Positions 11,885 to 23,624 of a stretch of DNA of 64,000 nt are shown piece by piece (the first letter of the stretch is position 1; the number at the start of each line of letters is the position of its first letter). A program made the position numbers and the translations under genes. The stretch is from Dicyema japonicum (taxonomy: Eukaryota; Dicyemida; Rhombozoa; Dicyemidae). Below the pieces are notes generated by a model, which was not told where the DNA came from, did no database searches, and worked only from the letters and a program-made list of their open reading frames with translations. Location of the stretch: contig RDEW01000071.1 in the NCBI GenBank assembly GCA_011109175.1, forward strand, positions 9,632 through 73,631, given 5' to 3'.

Positions 11885-13130
11885 ACGAAAACCGGGCAAA
11901 GCTAAGGGCCCTTAACGAATTTAAGACCCATCGTACTATTGACGACACTACGCAAGATACTGTCACTTATACTGTTGAATAGGATTGGACCTGACATTGA
12001 GAACTTTTTCTCTCACGGTCAAAGCGGATTCAGGTCAGGGAGATCTACAGCTATGTGGTCTGGGGACATCGATGGCTTTGTGCAACACATCAAAAGACAA
12101 GGGAGCTACTGGCATCCTTGGCATGGACATGTCCAAAGCTTTTGACTCTATACACAGAGGGAGACTTTTGAATATCTTGGAGAAGCTATTTGACGAGGAC
12201 AGTGTCAGATTGATCCGTCTATTACTTGGAACAACACAGTTAAATGTACGTTTTGAAAATTTGGAGTCTGTCCCATTCGAGACAACGTTCAAGGTACCGC
12301 AGGGAGATTCCTTGTCACCGGTACTTTTTGTGACATATCTGGAGGCGGCACTTAGAGAATTCAGACTATTAATTGGCGGCTTACATCAAACTGAAGTGAT
12401 TTATGGAGATGATATTGGCTATGTATCCGCGACGAGAAAACACTAAACTATAAACGGACAAGGATGCCAGATGTGCTATAGAAATGGTTCGTCAAAATCA
12501 AAACGGAAAAAACGGAGACAACAACCATACGCCGTAAATCAACTCGAAAATTGGAGATACTGTAAAAAATTCGGGTCGTTGCTCCGAGACGCTGAGGATA
12601 TCACTAACAGGTAAATATTGGGCGTCGCCTTTAGAAAAATGGGAGTAGTCTGGAACCATCGTAAACAAATTAGCACACAATTACGTGTAAGCTTCCATCG
12701 TAACCAACTCCGACAGTTGCTTGGCATCAACTGACAAAAAAATTACAAACTTGAATCTATACAAAATATGTAATGCAAGACCATTGAGTCTGGATATCCT
12801 TGAATCAAGATGGCGTCTATTTGGTCACATTTTCGGATGAGTCAGATGACCCCTGCTAAATTAGCAATGGAAAACTATTTCTGCCCAGAAGTGAATACCT
12901 CGTTCTGTGGAAGACCTCGCATAACTTTGGACGTGACCAATGTAAGACGAAAGCTGAAAACAGGAGATGATTTGGATACGCTAAGAATAATTGCCAGTAA
13001 CCGTGGAGCGTGGAGGAAGTTAGTTAAGAGAATTGTGGGAGAAAAAATAACCTGAAGAAAAATCCGGAAGCAGAACCTTAATTAAATTACTTTTTTGGTT
13101 CTTCGAAAGTGTTATTAATAATAATTACCG
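11885..13130 (+). pseudogene. CR1-like LINE, RT to 3' end
   Basis: Starts near a PGKAKGP segment, then TTLRKILSLILLNRI, HGQSGFRSGRSTA (motif 2), GMDMSKAFDSIHRGRL (motif A, 12118-12170), FKVPQGDSLSPVLF (motif B, about 12280-12330) and VIYGDDIGY (motif C, YGDD, about 12395-12425). The C-terminus (12800-13055) reads WSHFRMSQMTPAKLAM, GRPRITL, TGDDLDTLRII and RGAWRKLVKRIV. The 3' UTR carries GGTTCTTCGAAAG and a TTATTAATAATAATT tail, both shared with 63580-63640. Several frameshifts (for example near 12055) make it inactive, but the DMSKAFD and YGDD catalytic residues survive. The endonuclease domain is missing here. Confidence 0.85.
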
Positions 13131-13149
13131 ACTTTTCCATTCACTCTGG

Positions 13150-14475
13150 GATCATTTAATTGCTAAGAACTCAAACAATTTTACAATTTAGAAACACCAA
13201 CTGGCACGCGATCTAACAAAATACGACATCTCTGTCTGCTGTCTACAAGAGACAAGAACGACGTTGCACAGAACACATTAAACTTTTTCACCCTCTCATC
13301 GGCCTGTTGACATTTGGTCTCGGATACAGTACATCAAGATCTGAGTGCGGGTATCATCTGACCATGTCGCAATAATACAAATCAAGTTCGGAAATAAAAT
13401 CAACTGAGCTATCTCCATTATAAATGTATATTACCTAACCGGAACGCGAGTCTCAACACATATCGAAGAGTTGGAAACATTTTACTCTACTCCCATGAGT
13501 GTATACAACTCGCCTTCGTCCTTTTACCTTCCTCTTGTCTCCGGGGACTGGAAGCCAGGGCTGAAAAAGTCAAACTTGGGAAACGTGCATTGGAGCCCAC
13601 GAAAGAAATCGTAGCAACCATCTCGGAGAGTCACTTATACAATTTTGCACGGCGTCAACTTTCTTTTATGGAATACTTGTTTCAAGCACTCAGCAAGACA
13701 CAAGACCACTTGGGTTGGTACCAGAAAAGACAAATCTGGCAGCACAATCCGAATATACAACCAAATTGAATATATTCTCTGCATGTAACATCAGATGGCC
13801 CTCATGGAAAATTCGAGGTCATATGGCAGACTTGAAACTAGCAGCGATCACAAACTCGAATAATGCTAAACAGAATTCATGGAATCGATTCTGCACATGG
13901 AGAGGCTACGTCATGAGAATCTACCAATCGTAGATATAGTACAACTCTGAGGAATAACATCACTCTATTAACGAAAATTAACCAGCAAATAAAATATGGA
14001 AGGAAATAGTCGTTGCTATACAAAAAACAGTCTCTAGTGTTCCCTTGATTTGAATATTTATGATATTTCATAGCTAATACCACTACAAAAACCTGGGAAA
14101 GCTAAAGGTCTCTTTGCAATTTAATTCTACTATCTTCCATACGCAAAACACTATCCCTCATTGCAATACACAAGATAGAAACAGTGAACAAATTCCTATT
14201 TTCCGGCCAAAATGGATTTCAGACAGGCAGGTCTACAGCCGATGTTATGTGGGGCATAAATGGTATTGTGTTATATGCCAAAAGTATAAAAATCTATTTA
14301 AATACTTGGCATTGATGTGTCACGTGCATTCGATCCGGTGCATCGTGGAAAACTTATGGACGTTCTGAAGACCTGGACTACTTAAGAGAACTAGCAGGCA
14401 ACAGAAGATCATAGTGAAACTTACGGAGAGGATGATTCGGAATACGGCACAAGGGAGACTTAATCAACTTAATTT
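13150..14475 (+). pseudogene. CR1-like LINE with endonuclease, internally deleted RT
   Basis: Begins with an AP-endonuclease (EEP-fold) remnant: LARDLTKYDISVCCLQETR (13200-13260) is the ...CLQETR catalytic-glutamate motif. A degraded linker follows up to about 14080. From 14086 it reads KPGKAKG, SGQNGFQTGRSTAD-like sequence and VSRAFDPVHRGKL (motif A, about 14320-14355). It then jumps to the tail DLDYLRELAGN (14370-14400) and ERMIRNTAQGRLN (about 14425-14465). Everything between motif A and the tail is deleted. The tail is repeated at 30237, downstream of the duplicate breakpoint. Confidence 0.7.
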
Positions 14476-15738
14476 TTTTACCGGAAATGTTTTTAATAAT
14501 AATTTCATTGTGGCGAACCCAAAGTCAAATAAAATATAAATATCAGTTACACCTTGCATATTTACTTTTTGTATTGCTCTTGATATATTATTATATGCTG
14601 TAATAAATACAATATTTTCAAATTAAACGGGCGAGCATATTCTTATAACAACTTATTTCTAAAATTTGACATTATAAGCTGCTAATAATTTAATAAAGCT
14701 GTTTTAGTGAAATTGAAATAATGTCAATATGCGGAATCAGAATTCGTTTAAATTGATGAACTGATGACGTCTATCACTTAATATTTGAACATTATTTCAA
14801 CTTCAAGACATGTATCCCCATATTTCATAATATTCAAATTTATTACCAACATGAGTCAAGTATATTGGTTTTCCATTATTTTCAACTTTATTGACTTTAT
14901 TTCCGAGATTATCTGATTTTTAGTTATTTATGGAATTCCTCATTATTATCGGTTTTCGATTGGAGAATATTGCCATGGTTTTTCTAGTATTGTGAACTCT
15001 TGAAATTAATGATTTTTTTATTTGACTCTGAGACCCTAGAAGCAGGCGAGTGGGGGACAAATATTGTTAGTCACTACGGACGTCATGGAGAACTGATATT
15101 GTGACGATCGACGAGTGTTGCTGGCGTAAGAGTTTTATGATGCGATAACTCACCCATTGAATTGTTTATTACAAAATTGTGTTTGGATCTTGCTTAGAGG
15201 GAGATGAATTAGTGAGATGTTTGGTCTTTTCTTGAAGACTAATATTATTGGGGGTGGGGAAACTTCACATTTATGCTATTTTAATTTTCCACTGTGGAAG
15301 AAGCGAATGAGAGATGATCCTTAGTTCAAATAGATCAAATTTCTATTTGGTCTATTTTTGCTGAAATACATTGATAACATGGCTATTTCTTGGCCCTGAT
15401 GCTTTCATGTTAATCTTCGAATGCCCTACTAATATGGTTATATTTGCATTTTAGTGCATTTATATTTGGCTTGCAGAATTTTATGTAGATATTGTTTGAA
15501 ACCTGGTTTATATCCTCAAGAAGACGAAATCACAATAACTGTTACTTTTGAGGATATTTAACGACTGAATTATTTAGCTTTCCAAATTGGTGTATGAGGT
15601 TACATAACAAATGGAAATAAAAACTGATTTCCTTTGATGACAAATTGAAAGAGACTCATCTGCTGATTTATCAAATTGTTAGGAGCTCAATGCAAGAATT
15701 CTTGTATATTGTCTTAGTTGGAGCAATTCAGAAAGTGT
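14476..15738. other. Non-coding DNA shared with 30340-31390
   Basis: Line-by-line similarity to 30340-31390 is obvious (AACCCAAAGTCAAATAAAAT; GATGAATTAGTGAGATGTTT; TGACAAATTGAAAGAGACTC). This copy holds about 250 extra bases at 15382-15630. A conserved stretch at 15637-15735 reads DDKLKETHLLIYQIV on the plus strand, and DDKLKETHLMIYQVV in the other copy. I cannot assign a family to it. Confidence 0.6.
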
Positions 15739-16319
15739 TCATTCTACATCGAAAATTATTATAAAGTTACTAAAGATAAATTCTTTCTTCTGATCGTCGT
15801 TAAATTCAACTACAGAGGCAAAATATGCTTCACATGCTGCATTCGAATCCGCCGATATATAATATTTATTAATGACGATATATCCTCTCCCATTATAAAT
15901 AATAGGTGGTGTTGCAATGTATCCTCTATAACTGGATTCATATTTATGGATTGTATGATCTGAATTATAATGTCCAGTAAAATTCAAATACTGCTAAAAT
16001 TCCTGATTTATAAAAACCATGCTTGTATTATTGTCTAGAGAAAATCTTCCTTTATCAAATGTTCCTTGAATCCAAAAATCTTGACGTATACAATCTACTA
16101 TAATACGAGAATCACTCACCAATCAAAGCTGAAAGTTCATCAAAATTATTTATAACTTCATATTAACCGTTGGGACATTTTCTATTCAAAAATTTATTCA
16201 TCTTACAATAAATATTATATCCATGAGTTCCAAAATTTAAAATTCAGAAACATACTTAAAATTCATATAGCAAATATACTTGTTATATTGGATAGTGGCA
16301 AAATGATAAAAATATTAAT
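15739..16319 (-). pseudogene. C-type-lectin-like secreted protein, decayed paralogue
   Basis: This is the paralogue of the gene at 34814-35533, with introns at the same positions: 16255-16279 (25 nt), 16095-16119 (25 nt) and 15994-16017 (24 nt). Conserved pieces are QDFWIQG, QYLNFTGHY, NGRGYIVINKYY, FASVVEFNDDQKKEF and SNFIIIF. The start codon position holds ATT instead of ATG (16317-16319). Exon 2 carries TGA and TAA in frame, the latter where the paralogue has TAT. About 100-150 bases spanning the end of the first CTLD and the fourth intron are deleted. An apparent stop at 15994-15996 is in fact the TAG 3' end of a tiny intron. It is probably non-functional. Exon 4 alone remains an open frame of 82 codons. 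Confidence 0.75.
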
Positions 16320-16339
16320 CTCATGTATCAAGATTTTTT

Positions 16340-17320
16340 TCAGAAATAAAAAATTTTTGCTGTGGAGAAATCGTCGAATCTTACAAATTATAACTGTCAT
16401 GGATTGGTTATTTAAAAAGTTAATTTTAATTATAATACGATTTTTGAATTAAATTTTTATTTAAAGGTTTTTTTCTGTCTTGAATATTATTGTTTATATT
16501 CCTTTAATCAACCTTAAAAAACACACCTTATTAAGAAGGAATGAACTCGTTAGCGAAGTGTTATTAGTATAGGACAAAATCCGGATGGTTCCGGGTTTAC
16601 TTCTCGTGTTGTCTATTCTGGATGAAATTTCTAGGCATCTACAATATTTCTCGGTTTTTCTATTGACGTCGTTATCATTGATTGTCCCTCCGGATTATTT
16701 TCAAGGTCTTACACGTGACCAAAAGGATTAGAACCTTAGCTAAGAAAGTAATCAATCACTTAAATGAATCTCACTTTGATTTATTATTGATTTAAATTGT
16801 CCTGTGAACGTGTGTTTAATAATAATGGCTTTCGGACACACTTAACGCAATGGGGAATACTCTTCATGATTCCAGATGTTCTGAAGTGCCTTAGAGTCAT
16901 TTTGGGCTCTCGCTTTCGCAATCCTGCAAGTCTGACAATTTTCTGATAAACTTTAATTTGCATTGAGCCATGAATGCTCTACTGACGTCCTATTATAACA
17001 TGTACGACGATGTATATTGGTTGACTTTTAAACTTATTTAGCTTTTATCCAATGGATTTCATCTCAACAATTATTTATTGTGTCTCTAGTTACTCTATTC
17101 CAGGTTTGTCAAACAAATACAATAACTTGTCGCATATATATCTTTCAAAGTCTCAATAATAATTTTCATAAATATCTTTCGATCCAAATGGCTTCATAGA
17201 GGACATTTGAATATGAAGATTTATAAGAATTGATAATCCCAATCAAGGGGTTTAAGATCGTCTGTTGTAATTTTTGGAAGTTCGAGGAAAGAAAATTTTT
17301 AATAATAATGACAAATGTGA
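16340..17320. other. No gene seen; AT-rich intergenic DNA
   Basis: Nothing is convincingly recognised. At 16810-16960 the minus strand gives weak similarity to a LINE tail (RKREPKMT.R-like), too degraded to call. Confidence 0.4.
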
Positions 17321-17700
17321 ATGAGTTTATCAAAAAAATTAAAATTTGTCGATTCTGTAAGAACAAACATGGATAAGATCAACTCTGCTAAATACAGTTT
17401 GACCAAAGTAATCTCCCGAATAACAGGACTACCAATAAAGGCAACACCAATTGAGGTCCTTGTGACTAAGTTGGGCTGCATATTCATCAAAAATAGAAAA
17501 ACGCCAGAAGAATTGTGCTATCGAAAATGTGTCGTTTCCAGAGAGCAACATCGAGAAAAGATAAGAATATTGCTGTGTGAAGCAGGGATCATCTGTGGCT
17601 TTACCTGGTGATTTTGGCTTATTAATTATAAACACCGGACAAGTAGAGGTTAATATTGATGGAGGCTGGATCACCTGATGGTGTCCCCGCATAATTATTT
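17321..17700 (+). pseudogene. Jockey-like LINE C-terminus
   Basis: Plus strand reads YSLTKVISRITGLPIKATP, IEVLVTKLGCIF and SREQHREKIRILLCEAGII. The arrangement KPTP.EELV...EEHR.KMRQLL in the element ending near 6040 is clearly the same region. The adjoining bases GGATCACCTGATGG echo the AGIT-stop end of this family. Only the last hundred codons are present. Confidence 0.6.
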
Positions 17701-18155
17701 AATATCATAGTGATTCTTGGATAAATAATAAAATATAATAATAATAACGGAACAAAAAAGCAATTCAAAATTTTATATTTCATTTTATGAGCTATACCAT
17801 TCATCCGACTTTTTAATAGCTATGTGAAGATTTTTACTAGTTAGGATCTCAATGAGATGAACCAAAGTTGATGTAGAGGAAACTATCGCGGTATATTAGA
17901 AAAAACTTACCAGTGATGACTTTAGGTGCATTCGCAATCGAGAGAACAATCTGATTAAATATAATCGCGTAATGTCTTACCACCGATTACGTAAAATTAA
18001 TACGAGTGATGATACACAGAGGGTGCCCCAAATAAGGAGATTAAAATAATTTATATATTTTTTCATACTTTTCTTAATTTTTTAAATTAAATAGCATGTT
18101 AAAAATAAAAAATACATTTTATTTATTAGTTAAAAAAGTAATCTGAACTTTAAAT
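17701..18155. other. No gene seen; AT-rich DNA
   Basis: AT-rich sequence with an ATAATAATAAC run near 17735, probably the A/T-rich tail of the LINE end before it. No other feature is seen. Confidence 0.4.
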
Positions 18156-18159
18156 TTTT

Positions 18160-20276
18160 AGCGTGGCGTCATGTGGTTCACGGATACAACAATTCTGGAG
18201 GCGCTCTTAATGTTTTTAACGCATCTCGAAAAAGAACCATTGGCTCTCTTCCACCGGGAGTACATGTCGCCCCTGATCGACGGATACAGGTCTGGCATCA
18301 CCTTCTCGGATTCGTGATCCACACTGTTAAAGGACCGGATCTCTGTTATACAACTATATGTGAACGGAATTAAAGGCAAAATTATTGAACTTAGAACTCT
18401 GATTGTTAAACTCAAAGTTGACATCATACTCATCCAAGAATCGAAGCTATCAGCAAAAGATACTACTCCCTTTTTTCCCGGAGGCAACACAATACGTGCA
18501 CCAAGGGTGGACTACTTGCATTAATAAAAAAGGCCTAAAGTATGAGGACCATACACTCGAAGTGAAGAAACTCTTGGGAAATGATGAAACCACGGGGATA
18601 ATCGGAATATCTGTTGGCACAACAAAAGGAAGACTATATTTTGTAAACATGTATATTCCTCCTCCGGGTTCATGTCCGAAACATTACACTATGCCGGACT
18701 TATCAGCACTGGAAAGTTGGAACGAAGTTGTGATATGCGGCGATTTGAATGCCAAGCACCCTCTCTGTCTGTTAAATCAGTCTGCAGACACAAGAGAAAA
18801 TTTGCTGTTGTCGCAGTATGACCCATCAAAAACACAAGATTATTTCAAAGAAATTCCGACAATCCAACCTCCCCAGATATCACAATATGTTCACCACAGC
18901 TTTCAACGACAATTAGGGGGTCAGTCATCTACGACACCCGAAGTGATCATAACCCTATTCTGCTAAAAATCGAAAGAAAAATTACCAGTGGAAAGAAGAA
19001 ACCTGCATATATGTACAATCTTGTAAAATGAAAATTATTCCGATCGGTTACGGATCAACCAAAGTCATTCTGTAAACGAGATTTATGGCTGTCCCTAAAA
19101 GATATGTCGTTTTACACGAGTGAGTACGGAAAAAAGGCTCTCGTCAAGGAAAGGACCCGTCTCAAAAAAGCAGGGACTCGTTCCTCCGAAGCAAGGATCC
19201 CTCTAAAAGTGCTGAACGAAGAAATAAAACCCAAAGAATTCAAATACAGAGAACAAAATGGAAAATGGTCCTAAATCGTTATCTGACAACATCAGTAGTC
19301 CGGAAGACTAGGTGGATGAGAGGACACCCGGAAATTACAAATTCAGCCAAAAGGACCTAAACGCCTTAATATCATACTATGCGAAAATCTCATCCAAACC
19401 TCCGAAAGAAACCCGAAAAGGGATCAATTAACTCATTTCATTGAAAAGGAGGTAATAGCATCCCTAAGTTAACAAAAGTAATACATCAAAATCTACAACT
19501 GGTCGGATCAACTATAACTAAATCCCAACGATGTGGAAATTTGAAACATCCGCCCAGTATTGAAGCCCGGAAAACCGAAAGAAGACTCAGCTTACTTCAG
19601 GCCTATTTCTTTCTTGTGCCTGATGTCAAAAATTCTGGAAAGACTCATCCTCGCAAAAATAACTGAAAGATCTCCGATAAACCGTTCCAGCATGATTTTA
19701 AAAAAGATCGGCCAAAACAAGCTCCTCAGCTTCTTGACTAACTTTATTCGCTTTGTATTTCTGTATAAGCCAATACACCAGAAAACTGTGCTATGCTCAC
19801 TGGACATCCGCAAAGCTTATGACTCTGCCGAGAAATAATCTAACATGGAAAATCTACCAATAAGATATTCCTGAAAACTTCGAACGCTGGCTGACTAACT
19901 TCCTAGCAGAAAGAGAGGAAGAGTGTGCATTGGAAGCATTTGTTCTGTTTCTCGTTTATTCCCAAATGGACAACTCCAGAGTTCGCCGCTATCACCATTC
20001 TTATTTAACTTATTTACGGGTGACATTCAGACGCCGAATGAATAAGACGACCTGCTTCTTGCTTGTGCAGACGATATCGTCTTGTCCTCACGATATCAGA
20101 ACATCCAAACAGCGACAGGAAAAATACAACAACACCTCGATCGACGAGTGGTTTAATAAAAATCGGATGTCACTCAACACCGAAAAATCTGTTACAACTC
20201 ACTATACCTCGGACAGTTAGTTTGTGTAACGTGATTAGTTAGTTTGTGTAACCATGGTCTCTGATGTTATTATTAT
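18160..20276 (+). pseudogene. Jockey-like LINE with AP-endonuclease and RT
   Basis: This is the longest jockey-type copy. Broken frames give VNGIKGKIIELRTLIVKLKV and IILIQESKLS (EEP fold, catalytic Glu, 18355-18450), VNMYIPPPGS (about 18645-18670), VVICGDLNAKHPL (about 18727-18765), and YDTRSDHNPILL-like sequence (18930-18965; the SDH motif is in frame 1). The linker to 19550 is degraded. RT follows with LKPGKPKEDSAYFRPISFLC (19557-19620), SKILERLILAKI, SLDIRKAYDS (motif A, 19797-19830), and a motif B-C region destroyed beyond recognition except SLNTEKS (about 20170-20190). The last part (20240-20276) is the GTCTCTGATGTTATTATTA end shared with 46520-46555 and 51975-52020. Not active. Confidence 0.8.
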
Positions 20277-20279
20277 AGC

Positions 20280-20932
20280 TTTTTAATGGGAAATCTTTTG
20301 GAATTAAATTTTTTGATAATTGATTATTAAGCGAATTACTATTATAAGGACTTATCGCCTATTATAGGGAGTATTATCCTTGGTCATCCACGGAAGCATT
20401 TCCCTTGGAAAGGAAGTGATCTCCCATCTCCACATTTGTTGGGACAGCAAAATCCATAAGCAGAATGTGTCAAAACAGTCTTCACCAATCGTCAGTTATG
20501 TGTTTTATTAAATCAAATATCAGCAAAATATATTTTAAGTATCTGAAAGTTTATTATTAGTCGAATGGTTTATTAATTTCATGAATTTAATATATTACGA
20601 ATAATTGCAAAAAATTAAGCTTTCGCCACGAATTAGTTCTAAGTGAACGATGAAACTGCGAAGTGTAAGCCCTCTGCAGAAGCTAACTGGGTGAGAGCAA
20701 AGCGAAATACAAATATACAGACTTTTTTTTATATAAAATTCGATTCATCAATTTGTTTCGATGTAATTCTGTATTTTGAATTGCCTCGTTCAACTGGGAC
20801 GTTGTTGAATTACTTTTCCATTAGAGAATAGTAATATTTTATATTCAAATAATCTCTTATATTGCAGAAATCAGTCTCGAATTAAATGAATATCACCATA
20901 CTATCTGTGATGCAAAGATAGCTAGTATTATT
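20280..20932. other. No gene seen
   Basis: AT-rich sequence with no ORF that resembles a known family on either strand. Confidence 0.4.
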
Positions 20933-21240
20933 AACCCCAAATACACATAGAAATAAGTTAAAAAATTACAACTAATTAAGTGTATCCAATTCTTACTGTC
21001 ACAGAAACTGTCTTTCTAATGTCACACGAATCCATCCAGAACCTGCAGAAAAGATAGAAGACTTTGTTGTTATAAACTTATTCAGTGAAGTAGGGAAAAG
21101 CAAATGATTCTTTTGCGAGCCACCTGAGACAGGTGGATCACATACGCAACTCTATTAGAAAAGGGAATAGGTGGAAAAGAAAAAAACAACAGAAATCTTA
21201 AATCAAGTTCCACATGGTAACACACTAACGTTGGGACTTA
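20933..21240 (-). repeat. SINE-like dispersed repeat, copy 2 (old)
   Basis: The most diverged copy of the family: AACCCCAAATACACATAG, AACTAATTAAGTGTATCCA, ACAGGTGGATCACAT and CTATTAGAAAAGGGAATAGG are recognisable. The central stem-loop is degraded. Orientation is inferred from the youngest copies. Confidence 0.6.
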
Positions 21241-21289
21241 AAGATATTTATAAAGCTATTGATTAAATAACCAAATAAAAGGGAATACA

Positions 21290-21355
21290 CGGCCGTCAGG
21301 TGATCCTGGCCTCCATAAACAGCCATTCATCTTTGCTCGCGTTCGTCTTGTTCTG
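21290..21355 (-). pseudogene. Jockey-like LINE extreme C-terminus
   Basis: On the minus strand a DE...KM..L..EARIT-stop-like end can be read (GCCAGGATCACCTGACGGCC). The bases around the stop are nearly those of the plus-strand element ending near 6040. Very short. Confidence 0.4.
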
Positions 21356-21566
21356 GAAATTCTTTGATGAGTAATGCCTGTCAACTTTATAATGTCCAGT
21401 GACTTTCAATGATAATTTACAAAACTTTCTAATATAATATTTCTAGGTTTTAATTAGGTGGGGACAATGGAGACAACCCAGGTGGTTAAAATCATTGAAG
21501 AAATTCTTAGTAATGGTGAAGTGGAAGTATTGTGACAGTCAGTTACTTCTATACCATTTCAGGTTT

Positions 21567-21727
21567 AAAGTGGAACTTACCAAAAGCAAAGTGGAACTTA
21601 CCAAAAGCAAAGTGGAACTTACCAAAAGCAAATGGGAACTTATCAAAAGCAAAGTGGTACTTATCATAAGCAAAGTGGAACTTACCAAAAGCAAAGTGGT
21701 ACTTACCATAAGCAAAGTGGTACTTGT
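21567..21727 (+). repeat. 21-bp minisatellite, about 7.7 units
   Basis: The unit is AAAGTGGAACTTACCAAAAGC, with later units changing GGAACTTACC to GGTACTTATC or GGTACTTACC. Because 21 is a multiple of three the array stays open, and one frame encodes a seven-residue repeat KVELTKS. The matching arm at 22345-22375 has only about one unit, so the array expanded in the left arm only. Each unit on the minus strand includes GGTAAGT, identical to a 5' splice-site consensus. Confidence 0.9.
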
Positions 21728-21789
21728 AGAATATAGACGCGTAATATTTTATCAGTGTGTCTGGTTTTATTTAGAGTTCGACTTTTCTC

Positions 21790-22300
21790 TCTGGGGTGGA
21801 TCTTTTGGTGTTTTAGATCCACATCCATACTCTCTGCATTGGGGGGTTTTTGTAGAGAGCCTTCGATAGTCTCGTCCATCTATTTGCATTTTCTGTCTTT
21901 ATGTTGTTGTCGATCTCTGTGTTCAGCTCTCGTATTTTCCTGATGTTCTTTTCTGTTGGCGATTTTACCATCTTTAGATTATTTCGTTCTCTGATCAGAT
22001 GTTTCGTCGTTGTGTTGAAACGTTTTGATGACGTAGGTTGTCTCCCCATAGAAATGTACTTCTTTTTCGCAGCGTTTATAATGGAGTTGAACCATTTCAC
22101 TAATTGTTCGACTGAGGGAAAAGTGAGGAAATTTAATAGTCCAATACAATTATCGACGTATTCCTTGAATCCTCTCCAATTCGCAAGGCTGTAGTTTGTT
22201 ATCGTTGGGCATTGTCCTTTTATCCGTGACCTCGTTTGACCTCCAAAAATATTGGATTGTGGTCACTCCTGGTGTCATACTTCACTGACCAGACAATAAG
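21790..22300 (-). pseudogene. Jockey-like LINE fragment, endonuclease end and linker
   Basis: Minus strand reads VKYDTRSDHNPIFLEVKRG (EEP catalytic SDHNP motif, about 22225-22285), then NYSLANWRGFKEYVDNC and VKWFNSIINAAKKKYISMGR, followed by HLIRERNNL. This is the usual endonuclease-to-RT linker. One frameshift (near 22230) precedes an open frame of about 95 codons. The RT itself is absent. Confidence 0.65.
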
Positions 22301-22440
22301 AAGGGCCACTGATAAAATATTACGCGTCTATATCCTACAAGTACCACTTTGCTTTTGGTAAGTACCACCCACTTTAAACCTGAAATGGTATAGATGCAGT
22401 TTGGGGGAAATGTGGACTGCCGATGGAAGTAACTATCAAA

Positions 22441-22945
22441 TTATGTACTCTGAGTTGTTTAATAGAATAATTTGTCTTTAAAAAAAGTTAATCAATATAA
22501 TTAATTCCAAAAAGATTTTAGTTATCTCTAATCAATCCCAGGGTCGTAGAAATCTCGAGTATTTTACTTAACAGGATTGTTGAAGGAGGTTTATCCGACT
22601 TTCTTATAATTGTTTAGTGGATTTCGACTTAGCAGAACTGGTCAGTATGTCAATATAAAGCACGTGTTTTAAAGAACCAATTGGAAGTGTTTAACAGTCA
22701 AATTGGGCTTTTTAACACACTTTTTAGTAATGAATCTTAAATAAACCCACAAAATACCCAGTATAGCTGTTACCATACATGAACCGTCCTCTAAGATGAA
22801 GTGTAGTTGAGCCAGATATTCTAAAATCAGAAGACCAACGAACATCCACTAAACCTTCCTAGCATTCGCTCTCAGGCTCTGAAATCTCAGCTTTTTTGGA
22901 TGTGAAGCTCATCTTATAGAATATTATTATTAAAAAGCACTCCCG
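22441..22945. other. No gene seen
   Basis: No ORF or repeat recognised. Confidence 0.4.
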
Positions 22946-23165
22946 AGAAAACATAGAATTAGTTAAGTTTCCATTGTGCCGTTTCGAATCATCATCCTCT
23001 CCGTAAGCCTCAATGTCTTTCTTGACCTTCCGTGGAATCCGGCTCCTATGTGTGTGAAGTAATTTTCCATTGCGACATTTGCGAGGATCTAGTCATTTAG
23101 ACGTGACACGTGGTCAAAGAGGCTCCATCTTGATTTGAAAATATCATCTGACAGCATGCCGGGTT
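22946..23165 (-). pseudogene. CR1-like LINE tail
   Basis: On the minus strand the sequence following TCAAGATGGAGCCTC reads W.LF.HVSR-like, CRNGKLLHTH and then the D.EAYGEDDD..RHNGNL end. The bases CAAGATGGAGCCTCTTTG.CCACGTG recur at 45515-45540, where the frame is better preserved. Confidence 0.5.
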
Positions 23166-23620
23166 AAGCATATTTATCTAAAATTCCCGCTAAAAACTAC
23201 TTTTATAGAATATCTCAAGTTTGACGCAAATTTTTATGGGAAGATTCTATCTAAAAGTAAGATTAATAGTCACATGTGCCACAAGCACTCGACTGGGATA
23301 TCATCATTGGCAACCTATTGAGACAACTCCTCAAGTCTTGTGCTCACATGAGAACAGTCCTATTGAATAGTTAAACATGTCATACCACTGATACTATCTT
23401 GTTTAAAATTTCTTAAATAATAATTTCGATTTTTGAAAATGCACGCATCTGGTTCGCTGTTTCTGGTGGCGCAAGTTATGGAGTCTACTTCACAATCAAA
23501 AAGGATCCACTACCCTTTCCAATCCAAGAAGATTATCCTTCCTGGACGGCCCCCTATTGGTCTGTTTCACCCAACTTGGTCGAAGCCCTGCTGATGCTAC
23601 CCTAATCCCGGTCCACCAAA
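23166..23620. other. No gene seen
   Basis: Sequence between LINE remnants. The part after 23480 may be the degraded 5' region of the LINE that follows. Confidence 0.4.
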
Positions 23621-23624
23621 AGCC

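Larger units (their letters stand above)
21520..22440. mobile_element. Inverted repeat with central LINE fragment
   Basis: Left arm about 21520-21757 and right arm 22307-about 22440 are reverse complements. Both contain CTATACCATTTCAGGTTTAA at the outer side and ATAGACGCGTAATATTTTAT at the inner side. The right arm has about 45 extra bases between AGTTACTTC and TATACC; the left arm has an expanded minisatellite. The loop (21758-22306) holds a minus-strand jockey-like LINE fragment. It could be a decayed foldback transposon or a duplicated and inverted insertion site; I cannot name a family. Confidence 0.65.
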
